From Lentinus brumalis (lineage: Eukaryota; Basidiomycota; Agaricomycetes; Polyporales; Polyporaceae), in NCBI GenBank assembly GCA_001792895.1, contig MARA01000001.1, positions 1,798,001 to 1,862,000 of the forward strand: DNA of 64,000 nt. The letters are read 5' to 3'. Position numbers and translations under genes: made by a program. The notes beneath the pieces were generated by a model. It worked only from the letters and a program-made list of their open reading frames with translations. It was not told where the DNA came from and made no database searches. This document shows positions 12,379-22,243 of this stretch, in pieces; position 1 is the first letter of the stretch; the number at the start of each line of letters is the position of its first letter.

Positions 12379-13053
12379 CTATGCGTCAGGCTCCACCATC
12401 TCCCAATCCTCCTGGCCAAGGTCCACCCACGAGGCGCTTAGCGCTGGCATATCTGGCATGTCGCAGTCGCCGTGCGCAGCAACGAGGTTCTCCAGGGCTT
12501 CAGTCGCCGTGATGACGGACATGGACATCGCTATCCGCGGGCCCATCTCGAGGATGTTGCGGCCGACGGGGGATAATCGCATGCGCGTCTGGATCGCAGT
12601 GCGATACAAGTCCGGCTCCCGCTTCTTGGCGCATGGTAGGGAAGGCCGTTCCGGTAGAGACTTCTGCACGGGTGCGAGAAGTGAAGACCGCCTCGGCTTG
12701 GGTAGGGTGCGGCGCGAGGTGAGGATGAGGTGTGATGACAACATCTTAGACGCGGAAGGGGTCTGAATGGATAGCGAGCGAGGGGACGCGGCCCTCCGCT
12801 TGCGCATTCGAGCGTCGTACTGGCCAATGACTAGGCTGTCAGAAGCCGTGTAGCTCTTCGTTGGACCGTTTCGTCCGTAGAGTGGGGTATACTCTGCCGC
12901 CTGCATGTCGGCGAGACATAGGTACGATCCGGTGCGGCGGAGTGGTGTGCGCGCAGACTTGGTGGGTGTCGGCATCGAGAACGACATAGTGCGTTTCCGA
13001 GGGACAAACGAAGGTTGGGTCGCAGAAGGAGGGAGCGCAACAGCGCACGACAT
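12379..13053 (-). CDS. Unknown small basic protein with acidic C-terminus
   Basis: Single exon of 224 codons from the ATG complementary to 13051-13053. The frame stays open upstream to 13386, so the start is a choice. I picked this ATG because an AT-rich TATTATAT element lies about 90 nt before it. The protein is rich in Ser, Pro and Arg (TPTKSARTPLRRTGSY, RMRKRRAASPRSLSI, SRRTLPKPRRSSLL). It then has a short predicted helix (ISIA-free segment SMSVITATEALENLVAA) and ends acidic (DLGQEDWEMVEPDA). No known domain, signal peptide or membrane segment is recognised. The composition suggests a largely disordered nuclear or signalling protein, but that is inference. Codon use is GC-rich like neighbouring genes. 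Confidence 0.55.
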   Translation of the reverse strand: MSCAVALPPSATQPSFVPRKRTMSFSMPTPTKSARTPLRRTGSYLCLADMQAAEYTPLYGRNGPTKSYTASDSLVIGQYDARMRKRRAASPRSLSIQTPSASKMLSSHLILTSRRTLPKPRRSSLLAPVQKSLPERPSLPCAKKREPDLYRTAIQTRMRLSPVGRNILEMGPRIAMSMSVITATEALENLVAAHGDCDMPDMPALSASWVDLGQEDWEMVEPDA

Positions 13054-14168
13054 CGACGAATTATAAGGGACGGAGGACCGAGGAGGACCAGGCGCAGGGA
13101 TGGAGACGGAAACAAAGGGTGCTCCTCCGCTAACACAACGCGCGGGATATAATACCGCCTGCGACACCACGTGACCTGCCCTCCACAAGTGGAAAGTGCC
13201 GGCTGGAGTCAAGTGTCCGCGCTCCCGTGCCACCGCCCGCCATGCAGAGTACACGCTGTTGTGTTCCGTCCGATGAGAGAGCCTGACTGTGATTACGGGC
13301 AGTGCAGAGCAGACCGTCGAGGCGGTGTCGACGGTACGCAACGGAGGATCGTAGCATGCGAAGCTCCGACCTGCTTCAGTCAACACAGATTACTGACTTC
13401 GACGGATGTTGATCATCTTGTCAAGCTGATCCTCAACAGCGTCGCGACCGCTGCTGACACTTCGAAGGTGCCAGCGGGGCAGAGTCGTGCATCGAGCCGG
13501 AGATATGCCGGTGCATGGGAGCCATTCGTGATAGCAGCTGAATCGGGCGCACAATAGGTTCTCATAGTTAAGGACGACTTACGATCACCGGTACCCCACA
13601 ATAACGAGAGGGCGGGCCTATGCCATGCGACATGCGATAGCTCTACACATCCTAAGCAGGTTGGGCCGGAGTAGGGCACGACGGTCGCGGCGTGGGATAC
13701 GTCAGGCTGGTATGAACTTTGGCTGGCCGTTCCTGGCCGGGCTCGAGTCAGATATGGCAGTCAAGATGAAGCAGGGTCATAGTTCCAGGAAAGTCAGTGT
13801 TGCGAGAGTAGCAAGTCGACAGGAGACAGGAGAATGGATGGGAGATGGGACGAGGAGACGAAGACAGCGAACTCTGCTCTTCGTCGCGGCGAGCGCCGCC
13901 TCGAGGCATCAGCAGAATCTAATCGCGCATCTTATCCTCTTCCCCGCGGTCACTGGGCCTGCTTATCTGCCCCAGGAACGACTGTATCTCTGCTGTACTA
14001 TAGACCACACCAATACCATGCAGGTCTCCTGAGCAAGCGCAGTCCAGCGAGATCAGCTTTGACCTCGACCACCTCGTGCTGAACAAATACCGACTCCGAC
14101 GCGACCATTTCTGGAGGCTTTGAGTCGACCACGGCATCGTTACTGCTGATTTACACAGCCCGCGAAGC
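13054..14168. other. Intergenic upstream of urease
   Basis: Divergent spacer between the unknown gene on the minus strand and urease on the plus strand. Short frames at 13171-13557 and 13625-14032 show no domain. Confidence 0.5.
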
Positions 14169-17100
14169 ATGCGCATCTCACCCAGGGAGGAGGCGAAGCT
14201 CCTGTTGCATCAGGTATCTTGCACAGACTGTATGCTCGGAGCCGGGGACTCACGCACACTGCCAGGCAGGGTCTCTTGCGCAAAAGCGCCTTGCTCGCGG
14301 TCTGCAGCTGAACCAGACGGAAGCAGTCGCCCTAATCGCATCCCAGCTGCAAGAGCGCATCAGGGATGGCAAGAACTCCGTGGCTGAGCTCATGCAACAT
14401 GGGAAGACTATGCTCGGACGGAGGCACGTCCTGCCTGGCGTGCCAGCCCTCCTGCACGAGATTCAAGTTGAGGGCACGTTCCCCGACGGGTGAGCAAGTG
14501 ATTATGTTGCTAGTTCGCGACCCTTATCAAGTCTACTGTGATACCCTCTCCACATCCCACATCGCTGCCGCAGCGTGTTCCTGGTCACTGTGCATGAACC
14601 TATCTGTACGGAGGATGGAGACCTTGAAGCGGCGCTTTACGGGTCGTTCCTGCCAGTTCCTTCCAACGACCTCTTCCCCGCCGTCAACGCCGCGCTGTAC
14701 GCTCGTGAGAATGCACCGGGTGCGATTGTCGTCAAGAAGGACAGAATCTGTATCAACCAAGGACGAGAGCGTGTCAGGCTGCGTGTCACGAACAATGGCG
14801 ACCGACCTATACAGGTGCGCGGAACTATTCTGATAGCGGGATTTGGCCGTGCCAGGCCGTGCCCCCCGTGGTGCGGGTTGTATGGGGATAAACTGCACGG
14901 ACAGCGACTAGCCTTTCTTCCACTTAGTATCATGCATGTCGTCTGATATAGATTCAATCTGTCAGGTTGGGTCGCACTACCACTTCATCGAGACGAATGC
15001 TGCACTGGTCTTCGATCGTGGGAAGGCGTACGGAAAGCGACTCGACATCGCAGCGGGTACAGCAGTGCGGTTCGAGCCTGGCGACACGAAGACGGTGACG
15101 CTGTGCGCCATTGCGGGCGCGAATATCATCACCGGTGGCAACCGTCTTGCCAGCGGCGTCGTCGACCTGTCGCGCACGGATGAGATTGTCAGAAACCTAG
15201 TACAGAAGGGCTTCGGGTACACCCCCGATCCCGGCGCACTGGAAGTCTCAGAGGACACGGATATCGGTCGCGATGCGTACGTTGCCATGTTTGGTCCTAC
15301 TGTGGGCGACCGAGTTCGCCTTGGAGACACTGCCCTCTGGATCGAGGTTGAGCGTGACGAGGTGAGTACTGTTATCCGCATGCCGCGACCTCCGCTCATG
15401 TTGTCTCGCCCAGACGGTGTACGGCGATGAAGTCAAGTTCGGTGGAGGAAAGACAATCCGCGAAGGCATGGGCCAAGCCACTGACAGGAGCGCTGCGGAA
15501 TCCCTCGACCTGGTCATCACGAACGCTCTCATCGTGGATTGGTCCGGCATCTACAAGGCAGGCTGGGAGTGTCTTAGAGCAGATCATGGGTTACTGATAT
15601 TACCGTAGGCAGACATCGGTGTCAAGGATGGCAAGATCAAAGGGATCGGCAAAGCTGGGAACCCGGATGTCATGGCCGGAGTCCACCCCGACCTCGTCGT
15701 CGGCTCGGCTACGGAGGTCATTGCGGGGGAGAAGCTCATCGTCACTGCCGGTGCCATCGACGCGCACTGTCACTACATCTGCCCTCAGCAGGTTACAGAG
15801 GCACTCGCATCGGGAACGACTACGATGATCGGTGGTGGTACTGGTCCTAGTGCCGGAACCAACGCGACAACTTGTACCCCGAGTCCATTCTACATGCAGC
15901 AGATGCTCGCGGCGACCGACGGCCTCCCGATGAACTTTGCTTTCACCGGCAAGGGTAACGACACAGGCACCAAGGCGCTGGAGGATATCGTCAAGGCGGG
16001 TGCGGCAGGTCTGAAGCTGCACGAAGACTGGGGTTCTACTCCGTCTGTCATCGTCAGCGCTCTCGACGTGGGTGATAAGTACGACGTTCAAGTCAACATC
16101 CACACGGATACGCTGAACGAGAGCGGGTTCGTTGAAAGTGCGTCTCTCTGTCCTGAAGCTTTGTAGTTGTGGCTTACCAGATTGTAGGTACGATCGCCGC
16201 ATTCGGCGGCCGTACAATCCACACGTACCATACGGAGGGCGCTGGTGAGTTGGTGGTGAAGTACGGAGTCGAGATCTGCGCTTACCCGTGGATTAGGCGG
16301 AGGACATGCACCTGACATCATAGTTGTCTGCGGTCTCAATAACGTTCTGCCATCGTCCACCAATCCCACGAGGCCATACACTGGAAACACTTTGGATGAA
16401 CACTTGGACGTAAGTTGGAGCATATGCCTTCCGACCTACGGGTTTCAGCTGACGGGCTGCGGCGCAGATGCTCATGGTGTGCCACCACTTGGACAAGTCC
16501 ATTCCCGAGGACCTAGCGTTCGCAGAGTCTCGAATCCGTGCGGAGACAGTAGCAGCCGAGGATGTGCTCCACGACACCGGTGCCATCTCAATGATAAGCT
16601 CCGACTCACAGGCCATGGGTCGTGTCGGAGAGGTCGTCAGCAGGACATGGCGTACGGCAAGCAAGATGCGCGAGTTCCGCGGACCCCTCGCCGGCCTAGG
16701 AGACCGAGAAGGGAACGACAATGGGAGGGTGAAGCGTTACGTCTCGAAGTACACCATCAATCCGTGAGCACCTCCTGACACAAGCGATTATGGTAACTTG
16801 ACTCACCGTGCATGCGTGCGGGTAGCGCTATTACACACGGTATTTCCCACCTCGTCGGGCAGGTCGCTGTTGGGACGCTCGCGGACCTCGTCTTGTGGAA
16901 GCCGGAGAACTTCGCCGCGAAGCCAGAGATGGTCATCAAGTCGGGCGTCATCGCCTGGGCACAGGTTCGTCCATTTGCAGACTGTGCGCGCCCTCCAGCG
17001 GCGGACTCATATTGACTCCCGCTCCATCGCAGATGGGCGATGCGAACGCCTCCATTCCGACTGTGCAGCCCTTCATCGGCCGCCCGATGTGGGGTTCGTA

Positions 17101-17365
17101 CGCAGGGTCGGCTGCGCTGAACTCTGTGTCGTTCGTGTCGGAGGTGTCCATCACGTCGGGCACCATCGCATCGTACGGCCTCAGGAAGCGCTTCGAGGCG
17201 GTACGCAACTGCCGGAAGGTGACCAAGAAGGACATGAAGTGGAACGACGCGACGCCGAAGATGACGGTCGACCCCGAGAGCTACGAGGTTCACGCCGACG
17301 GGGAACTGGCCGACATCGAGCCTGCGGAAAAGCTGCCGCTCGCGCGGTACTATAACATCTTCTGA
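14169..17365 (+). CDS. URE1: Urease, single-chain fungal type (EC 3.5.1.5)
   Basis: Hydrolyses urea to ammonia and carbamate in the cytosol with a dinickel centre. Gamma, beta and alpha regions of the bacterial enzyme are fused in order. The gamma part has [12 protein letters not shown] then [20 protein letters not shown]. The beta part has [17 protein letters not shown]. The alpha part starts near [19 protein letters not shown]. Nickel ligands are visible: HCH in [12 protein letters not shown], the carbamylated lysine in GLKLHEDWG, and histidines in [10 protein letters not shown] and [24 protein letters not shown] holds the flap cysteine and catalytic histidine, and the aspartate ligand is in [11 protein letters not shown]. 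The first intron (14212-14265) is in phase and joins HQ to AGSLAQKR. The end ARYYNIF matches the family. About 830 residues and apparently intact. Maturation genes (UreD/F/G type) are not in the window. Confidence 0.96.
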
Positions 17366-18406
17366 TTTCGGCAAACTTCGAGGGGACGTTCGTGAGCGGT
17401 AAAGTGGAATATCGGAACGCTTCTGTACGAGTATCGAGGGTTTGGCATGCTAACGTACTTGGTGACATCGTAGTTGAGTATGACAATCACGACCAAGTGA
17501 CCTTATGTGTCTCCGATGCCGAACGCCCCGGTGTCTTTCATCACGACTGGCCTGGCACTCTGCTTCTGGTCGCAGCGGAGACGAGACATGACGATACACG
17601 CTATGCCGTCGTGCGCTAAGGGAGTCGTCCATAGCCGACCTGAACGCGCCCATTGATCACCCCGAGTGCTCAGCCGCCGGGCTAGCGGCTGTTCTGCGAA
17701 GTGTCTTCAACTACGATACCTTGCAGCATGATCGCTTTGGAGTCGGAGTATCACATCATTGGAGAAATCAGACTGCTTGGGTCCATCCATGACGGCGAGC
17801 ACATACAATCGCAGGTAAGTCCGGGCGTCCATCACTCTCAAGCTCACAGCAAGAATGCTGATATCATGCTGTGTGCAGATCAGTCCGGCGGTCTCACTCA
17901 ATTGCACATGATGGTGTGCTAGATATCCTTCCTGCTAGTTGGTGCAGCGACATTTGCAGTAGTGGGAGGTAAGCCTAGAACTCGTCGTTCTCGCTCACGG
18001 GATTCTAATGCACAACACAGCGGTCAGTGTACACTCCAAGGTCCGCCGATCGGCGGACGGTTTCGAGTCGCTGAAGGGCGAAACGCGAAACGGACATTGA
18101 TGTGTTCAACAGATTGAATCTTGTCCACCAGGCGTCCGGTTGGGATGTGCCGGAATGCGCAGAGAGTCCCGGACCGGCGTTCGCCACGCTGCGGTTAACT
18201 CGTCCGACTGGAGTTCTGGATTGTTTGCAGAAGGCCAGTACGCTACGTCGAACCCCGACCCGGACCGGGGACAAGTGGAGTAGCCAGTGTCTAACCTGCG
18301 CACTCCGTCTTGGCTGACCCCGCCTCATTCGGACTCGACTGTGCAGCATGACACTAAGGACTGAGCCAGCAGTCGTTAAGGGTAGTGGTTGAGCAGCTCG
18401 AGACGG
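17366..18406. other. Intergenic between urease and thaumatin-like gene C
   Basis: No supportable gene. Short frames at 17392-17619 and 18102-18317 lack recognisable features. Confidence 0.5.
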
Positions 18407-18413
18407 TATAAAA
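18407..18413 (+). promoter_or_regulatory. TATA box of thaumatin-like gene C
   Basis: TATAAAA 86 nt before the ATG at 18499, in a GC-rich context. Confidence 0.7.
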
Positions 18414-18498
18414 GCAGGTCGGGGCCCTCAGGTTTCGACATCGACTCGTCGACCCATCGAACCAACACTAGTACCCGAATTCCAGCACAACGCACACT

Positions 18499-19659
18499 AT
18501 GAAGACCAACTTCATCACCAGCACCGCCGTCGCCGTGGCCCTCTTCTCGGCCACCGCTGCAGCCCGCACGCTCACGGTCAAGAACAACTGCGCCTACACC
18601 ATCTGGCCCGGGCTCTACACCGACCTCAAGGTCAGCCCGTCGAAGCCCGACCACGCCACCGGCTGGCAGCAGGATTCCAAGCAGACCGTCTCGTTCGCCG
18701 TCCCTGACGACTGGCGAGCAGGACGCATCTGGGTGTGTCCCGTCTCCTTGCTTGCTACGACTCATGAGAGCCAGCCCATGCTAACAAACCGACTCTCGAT
18801 GTGACAGGGTCGTCGTGGCTGCGACTTCAGCAAGGGCACTCCTGGCCCGACCCAGTGCCTCGATGGCGGGTGCAACGGCGGCCTCGAGTGCGACCCCCAG
18901 AGCGGCACGGTACGTTCAGTTCCTGTTCTCCTTTTCCGACCTGTGGTGACCTCACTTCGGAATCCCAGGGTGTCCCTCCGGCCACCGTCGCAGAGTTCAC
19001 TCTCGGCTTCAACGGACAGCCCGACAACTATGATGGTCAGTGGCACGGTCGCCCTTCTTGCGTATTCCAACCGGTTGCTGACCCTCCCGCGTCCCCCCTC
19101 CCACTTGCGCAACAGTGTCCCTCGTCGACGGCTTCAACATTCCTATGTCGATCACGAACAACAAGGGCTGCCACTCTGCGAGCTGCAACGCCGACCTCAA
19201 CCCGAAGTGTCCCCCGGAGCTTACGGGCCCCAAGGACCCCTCCGGCCAGATCGTCGGCTGCCTCAGCGCGTGCGCCGCCGGGCGCGGTGACCCCAGTACG
19301 TCCTGCTTGTCTGACCCCTCAGGCTCTCACCCTCCTGCTGACCATGGCTCCTCCCCCCTCGCACTGGCACCTTCTGCCCATACTCCCGTCTTGCAGCGAA
19401 CAACCCGAACTGCTGCACGGGCACTCACAACACGAGCACGACCTGCCCGCCCGATGGCGTGGAGTTCTACCACTACTTCAGTAAGCCCCCGTGCCGTAGC
19501 TGGCATCATGAGTGCTGACCAATATCCGCACTCTGGCACTCTGCAGAGGACGCGTGCAAGGACTCGTACGCATACGCGTTCGACGAGCAGAGCGGAACCG
19601 CGCTCTGGACGTGCGACAAGAACCTCGCCGCGGACTACACCGTCACGTTCTGCCCGTGA
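18499..19659 (+). CDS. Thaumatin-like protein C, secreted
   Basis: Signal peptide MKTNFITSTAVAVALFSATA precedes RTLTVKNNCAYTIWPGLYTD. Exons fit at 18499-18732, 18808-18909, 18969-19035 and 19116-19295, then two more to the TGA at 19657-19659. Blocks follow the family order: GWQQDSKQTVSFAVPDDW, GRRGCDFSKGTPGPTQCL, GGCNGGLECDPQSG, GVPPATVAEFTLGFNG, SITNNKGCHSASCNADL, GCLSACAAGRGDP, NNPNCCTGTHNTSTTCPPDG and TALWTCDKNLAADYTVTFCP. It lacks the intron that copies A and B have after TIWPA, and has instead an intron between GRIW and GRRGC that they lack. It is therefore an older paralogue than the A/B pair. Predicted secreted, disulfide-rich, probably cell-wall-glucan directed by family analogy. Confidence 0.92.
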
Positions 19660-20204
19660 GAGTTGGATAAGTACCGGGTCGTCTGGCCGGAGACGGGGAG
19701 GACGCAACGATATGGACGAGGACGTAGTACTAGAGTACACAGGAAGCCCCGAAAGCGACACAGATGTATGTGTGTTGTGCACTAAAGCGAACATAGCCTT
19801 GTTAATTCTTGAAACGCGGCGTCGTGACCCAACAACTGCGTGCCGTATTTTCCCCCCACGCAACACCGTGAGCTCCATGTGTCCTCACTAGCTCTGAGTC
19901 ACTGACGGACTTCAACTCCCGAGTCGATGCCTTCTTCCTTCCTCCGGAACGACGGAGAAGAATGAACCTAACATAATCCAATTCGCATAAGCTACATATA
20001 CGCATACAATGGTGATGGTCGGATACATGCGAGCAACGGGTAACGAAGAACGAGCGGGGAGCGACAACAGAGCGACAGATTACAACTAGCTGTACGATGC
20101 GTATACAAATGACCTATAACCTAGCTAACGACTCATGCACATGAACGGAGATGCATGCATGCCTCACCTGCAACCATATGCCCGCGGCTCTCTCCAAGAC
20201 CTAC
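19660..20204. other. Convergent 3' spacer
   Basis: Shared downstream region of thaumatin-like gene C (plus) and the Cys-cluster gene (minus). No gene seen. Confidence 0.5.
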
Positions 20205-21227
20205 TTAGTTCAGCACGGAAAGCTCGGCGAGCGCGCGCTCAGAGCCCCGCCGGTAGGACTCCCGCAGCGCGAGAACCCTGCGCTTGTCCTCGACGTACGG
20301 CCAGTCCGAGCGGGGCGTGACGCGCAGCAGGCGGGCGTTCGTCGTGCGCTGCCCGATCTTGGCGGCGAGCAGGTTCCCGCCGAACCTGAGGAACGTGCAG
20401 TTCGCGCATCGGGAGCCCGGGCACTCAATGGGACATGTGTATGACCTGGGCACAAGCGGGGAGCCTGATGTCAGTAGGTGTCGTATGGAGAGGGAGGGAG
20501 AGGGAGGGAGAACGTACCCAAAGTACGGCCGCTCGCGCAGGATGTCGCCGACCTTCCTGTTGAACGGGCCGGATTTGTCCCACGGGTTGGGCCTCTTGTC
20601 CTTGTCCTTGGCCTTGTCCTCTGGAAGCTTGCGGATCTGAGACATGGACACGAACTTGTCTTCGAATTCCTTCAGCGACATATGAGCCAGGTCGCGTTCG
20701 AGCCAGTCCTCCGGTCCATGCTCGAAGCTCTTGCACGAGGTTGAGTACAAGAGCTGCGGGTACATGGACGGCGGTGCCGATGCTGCACGGCTCGTTGGAC
20801 ATTCCGGGAGCACACTGGGTGGTTTGCCTTTGACCAGACCGGGAGGTGGGAAGTACGCCGAGTGCGACCAAGCAGGAGACGAGGGACACGTGGTCTTGTA
20901 TTGTCCACGGCGGGAACCGATGGGTGAGATCCTGCGACCCTCCAGCTCCTGGGCGACAGCTCGAGGATCAAACTCGGGGTCCCCATCCGTGTTGAGGCGG
21001 TCGCGGTAGATGACCACATCATCGTCAGGAAGGGGGTGGCTCCCTTGGCTGGAGCCCGTGCCACTCCGTGAACGGGTGCGGCTGCTCACTGGACCACGCA
21101 GGTGGTGACTGCCTTGGCCGGACGGTGGTTGAGAACAGACGGCCATGAGCGGCGGCGGCGGAGTGTAGGCACAACAGAGCGATGGTAGATACGGGAGGTT
21201 GGAAGAGAGGGGAGGCATAAAGTCCAT
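20205..21227 (-). CDS. Unknown protein with C-terminal CX3CX4CX2C cluster
   Basis: The frame is open from about 21326. I take the ATG complementary to 21225-21227 (MDFMPPLSSNLPYL), but ATGs slightly upstream are possible. The N-terminal part is Pro/Ser-rich and disordered. A central segment is charged and probably helical (EDWLERDLAHMSLKEFEDKF, then KLPEDKAKDKDKRPNPWDKS). One intron interrupts PYFG/SYTC, with donor GTACGT and acceptor GCCCAG. It removes a low-complexity CCCTCC run and brings together SYTCPIECPGSRCANCTF, a compact four-cysteine motif that could bind one zinc. The tail RVLALRESYRRGSERALAEL is helical and basic. No family recognised. Without the intron the frame also stays open, so splicing is inferred from the consensus sites. 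Confidence 0.6.
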   Translation of the reverse strand: MDFMPPLSSNLPYLPSLCCAYTPPPPLMAVCSQPPSGQGSHHLRGPVSSRTRSRSGTGSSQGSHPLPDDDVVIYRDRLNTDGDPEFDPRAVAQELEGRRISPIGSRRGQYKTTCPSSPAWSHSAYFPPPGLVKGKPPSVLPECPTSRAASAPPSMYPQLLYSTSCKSFEHGPEDWLERDLAHMSLKEFEDKFVSMSQIRKLPEDKAKDKDKRPNPWDKSGPFNRKVGDILRERPYFGYVLPPSPSLSIRHLLTSGSPLVPRSYTCPIECPGSRCANCTFLRFGGNLLAAKIGQRTTNARLLRVTPRSDWPYVEDKRRVLALRESYRRGSERALAELSVLN

Positions 21228-21327
21228 AGCGTTGAGGGAGAGGCTGAGCATGGGGAGCATAGGAGCGAGTGGTTCACGGAACGAGCGAGCTGGTGAGTGT
21301 CGCAGAGAGAGAGCAGGAGCGCGCAAG

Positions 21328-22243
21328 TGGAGGCCTTAAGTATGGAGGAAGCGGTGGTTAGAGGAGTACGCGTGCCGTTGCTACCGCTTTGTCCTACGAA
21401 GAAGGCAGAGACACAATAGGCAGAGCCACTTGAGACGACGGAGCCGAGCTGTTCGAGTGCGAATCAGGACCACCTTGCGCTGTTCGACTGGGCCTGGTTA
21501 TGCGATGGCAGGGCTCTCGCGTTGTCGGTAGAGTAGCGAGGGGTTCCGAGTTTTGCAGAATTGATTGCCATGCGATGCTTGCATGGTCCGTGCATGGGCC
21601 AAAGCGCATCGCTTGGACGCAGCATGTCAAAGAGTCAGCAAGAGTGCAGAAGCAGTGCGGAGATGGTGGCCGGGAGAAAGAGAGTCAGGCGGGAGCAGAG
21701 CGAGCATCCAAAGCCGAATGGCCATGGCAGGCGGGAGAAAGAGAGCGAGCGAAACAGGCCGTCTCTCGCCGCCTGCTATCCACGTAGGCGCCCGTAGCCG
21801 CGGAATAACCACGTGGATGATGAGAACACCGACGATGTTCTCGTCTCTCTCCATGTTTCCCTCCTGTTCCAGAGACTGGAACGCCGACGACAACCCGTTT
21901 GTACTGATTGCAGTCGTGCTCGACGAAGATTGAGCACACCCGCGTACTATTGACGTGGTGAGCAGCGTCGCATGCCGTCAGTGAGCAGCGGCGGTCAAAA
22001 AGCGACGGGAGAGCTGCCGCGGAGAAGCGTTCCAACTTCTGACCGAACCGTCGGTCCTCAACACTTTCTGTTTCTGTTAGGTAATCATACCTCCTTGACT
22101 CATGCCGCGACATCGGCTTCAAGCACCGAATTTCTACATATAATCTCCCAATCCGCCGCCATGTTAGACCCCAGACTGAGACTCGTCCTCTCACTCCCAT
22201 CCCCCCGCTTTCCTTCCTTTCTCTTCCTCCCCGTTCTCCCTTC
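21328..22243. other. Divergent promoter region of the Cys-cluster and MFS genes
   Basis: About 0.9 kb with purine-rich GGGAGAAAGAGAG words near 21670-21750 and pyrimidine-rich runs at about 22195-22240 just before the MFS start. No gene recognised. Confidence 0.5.
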
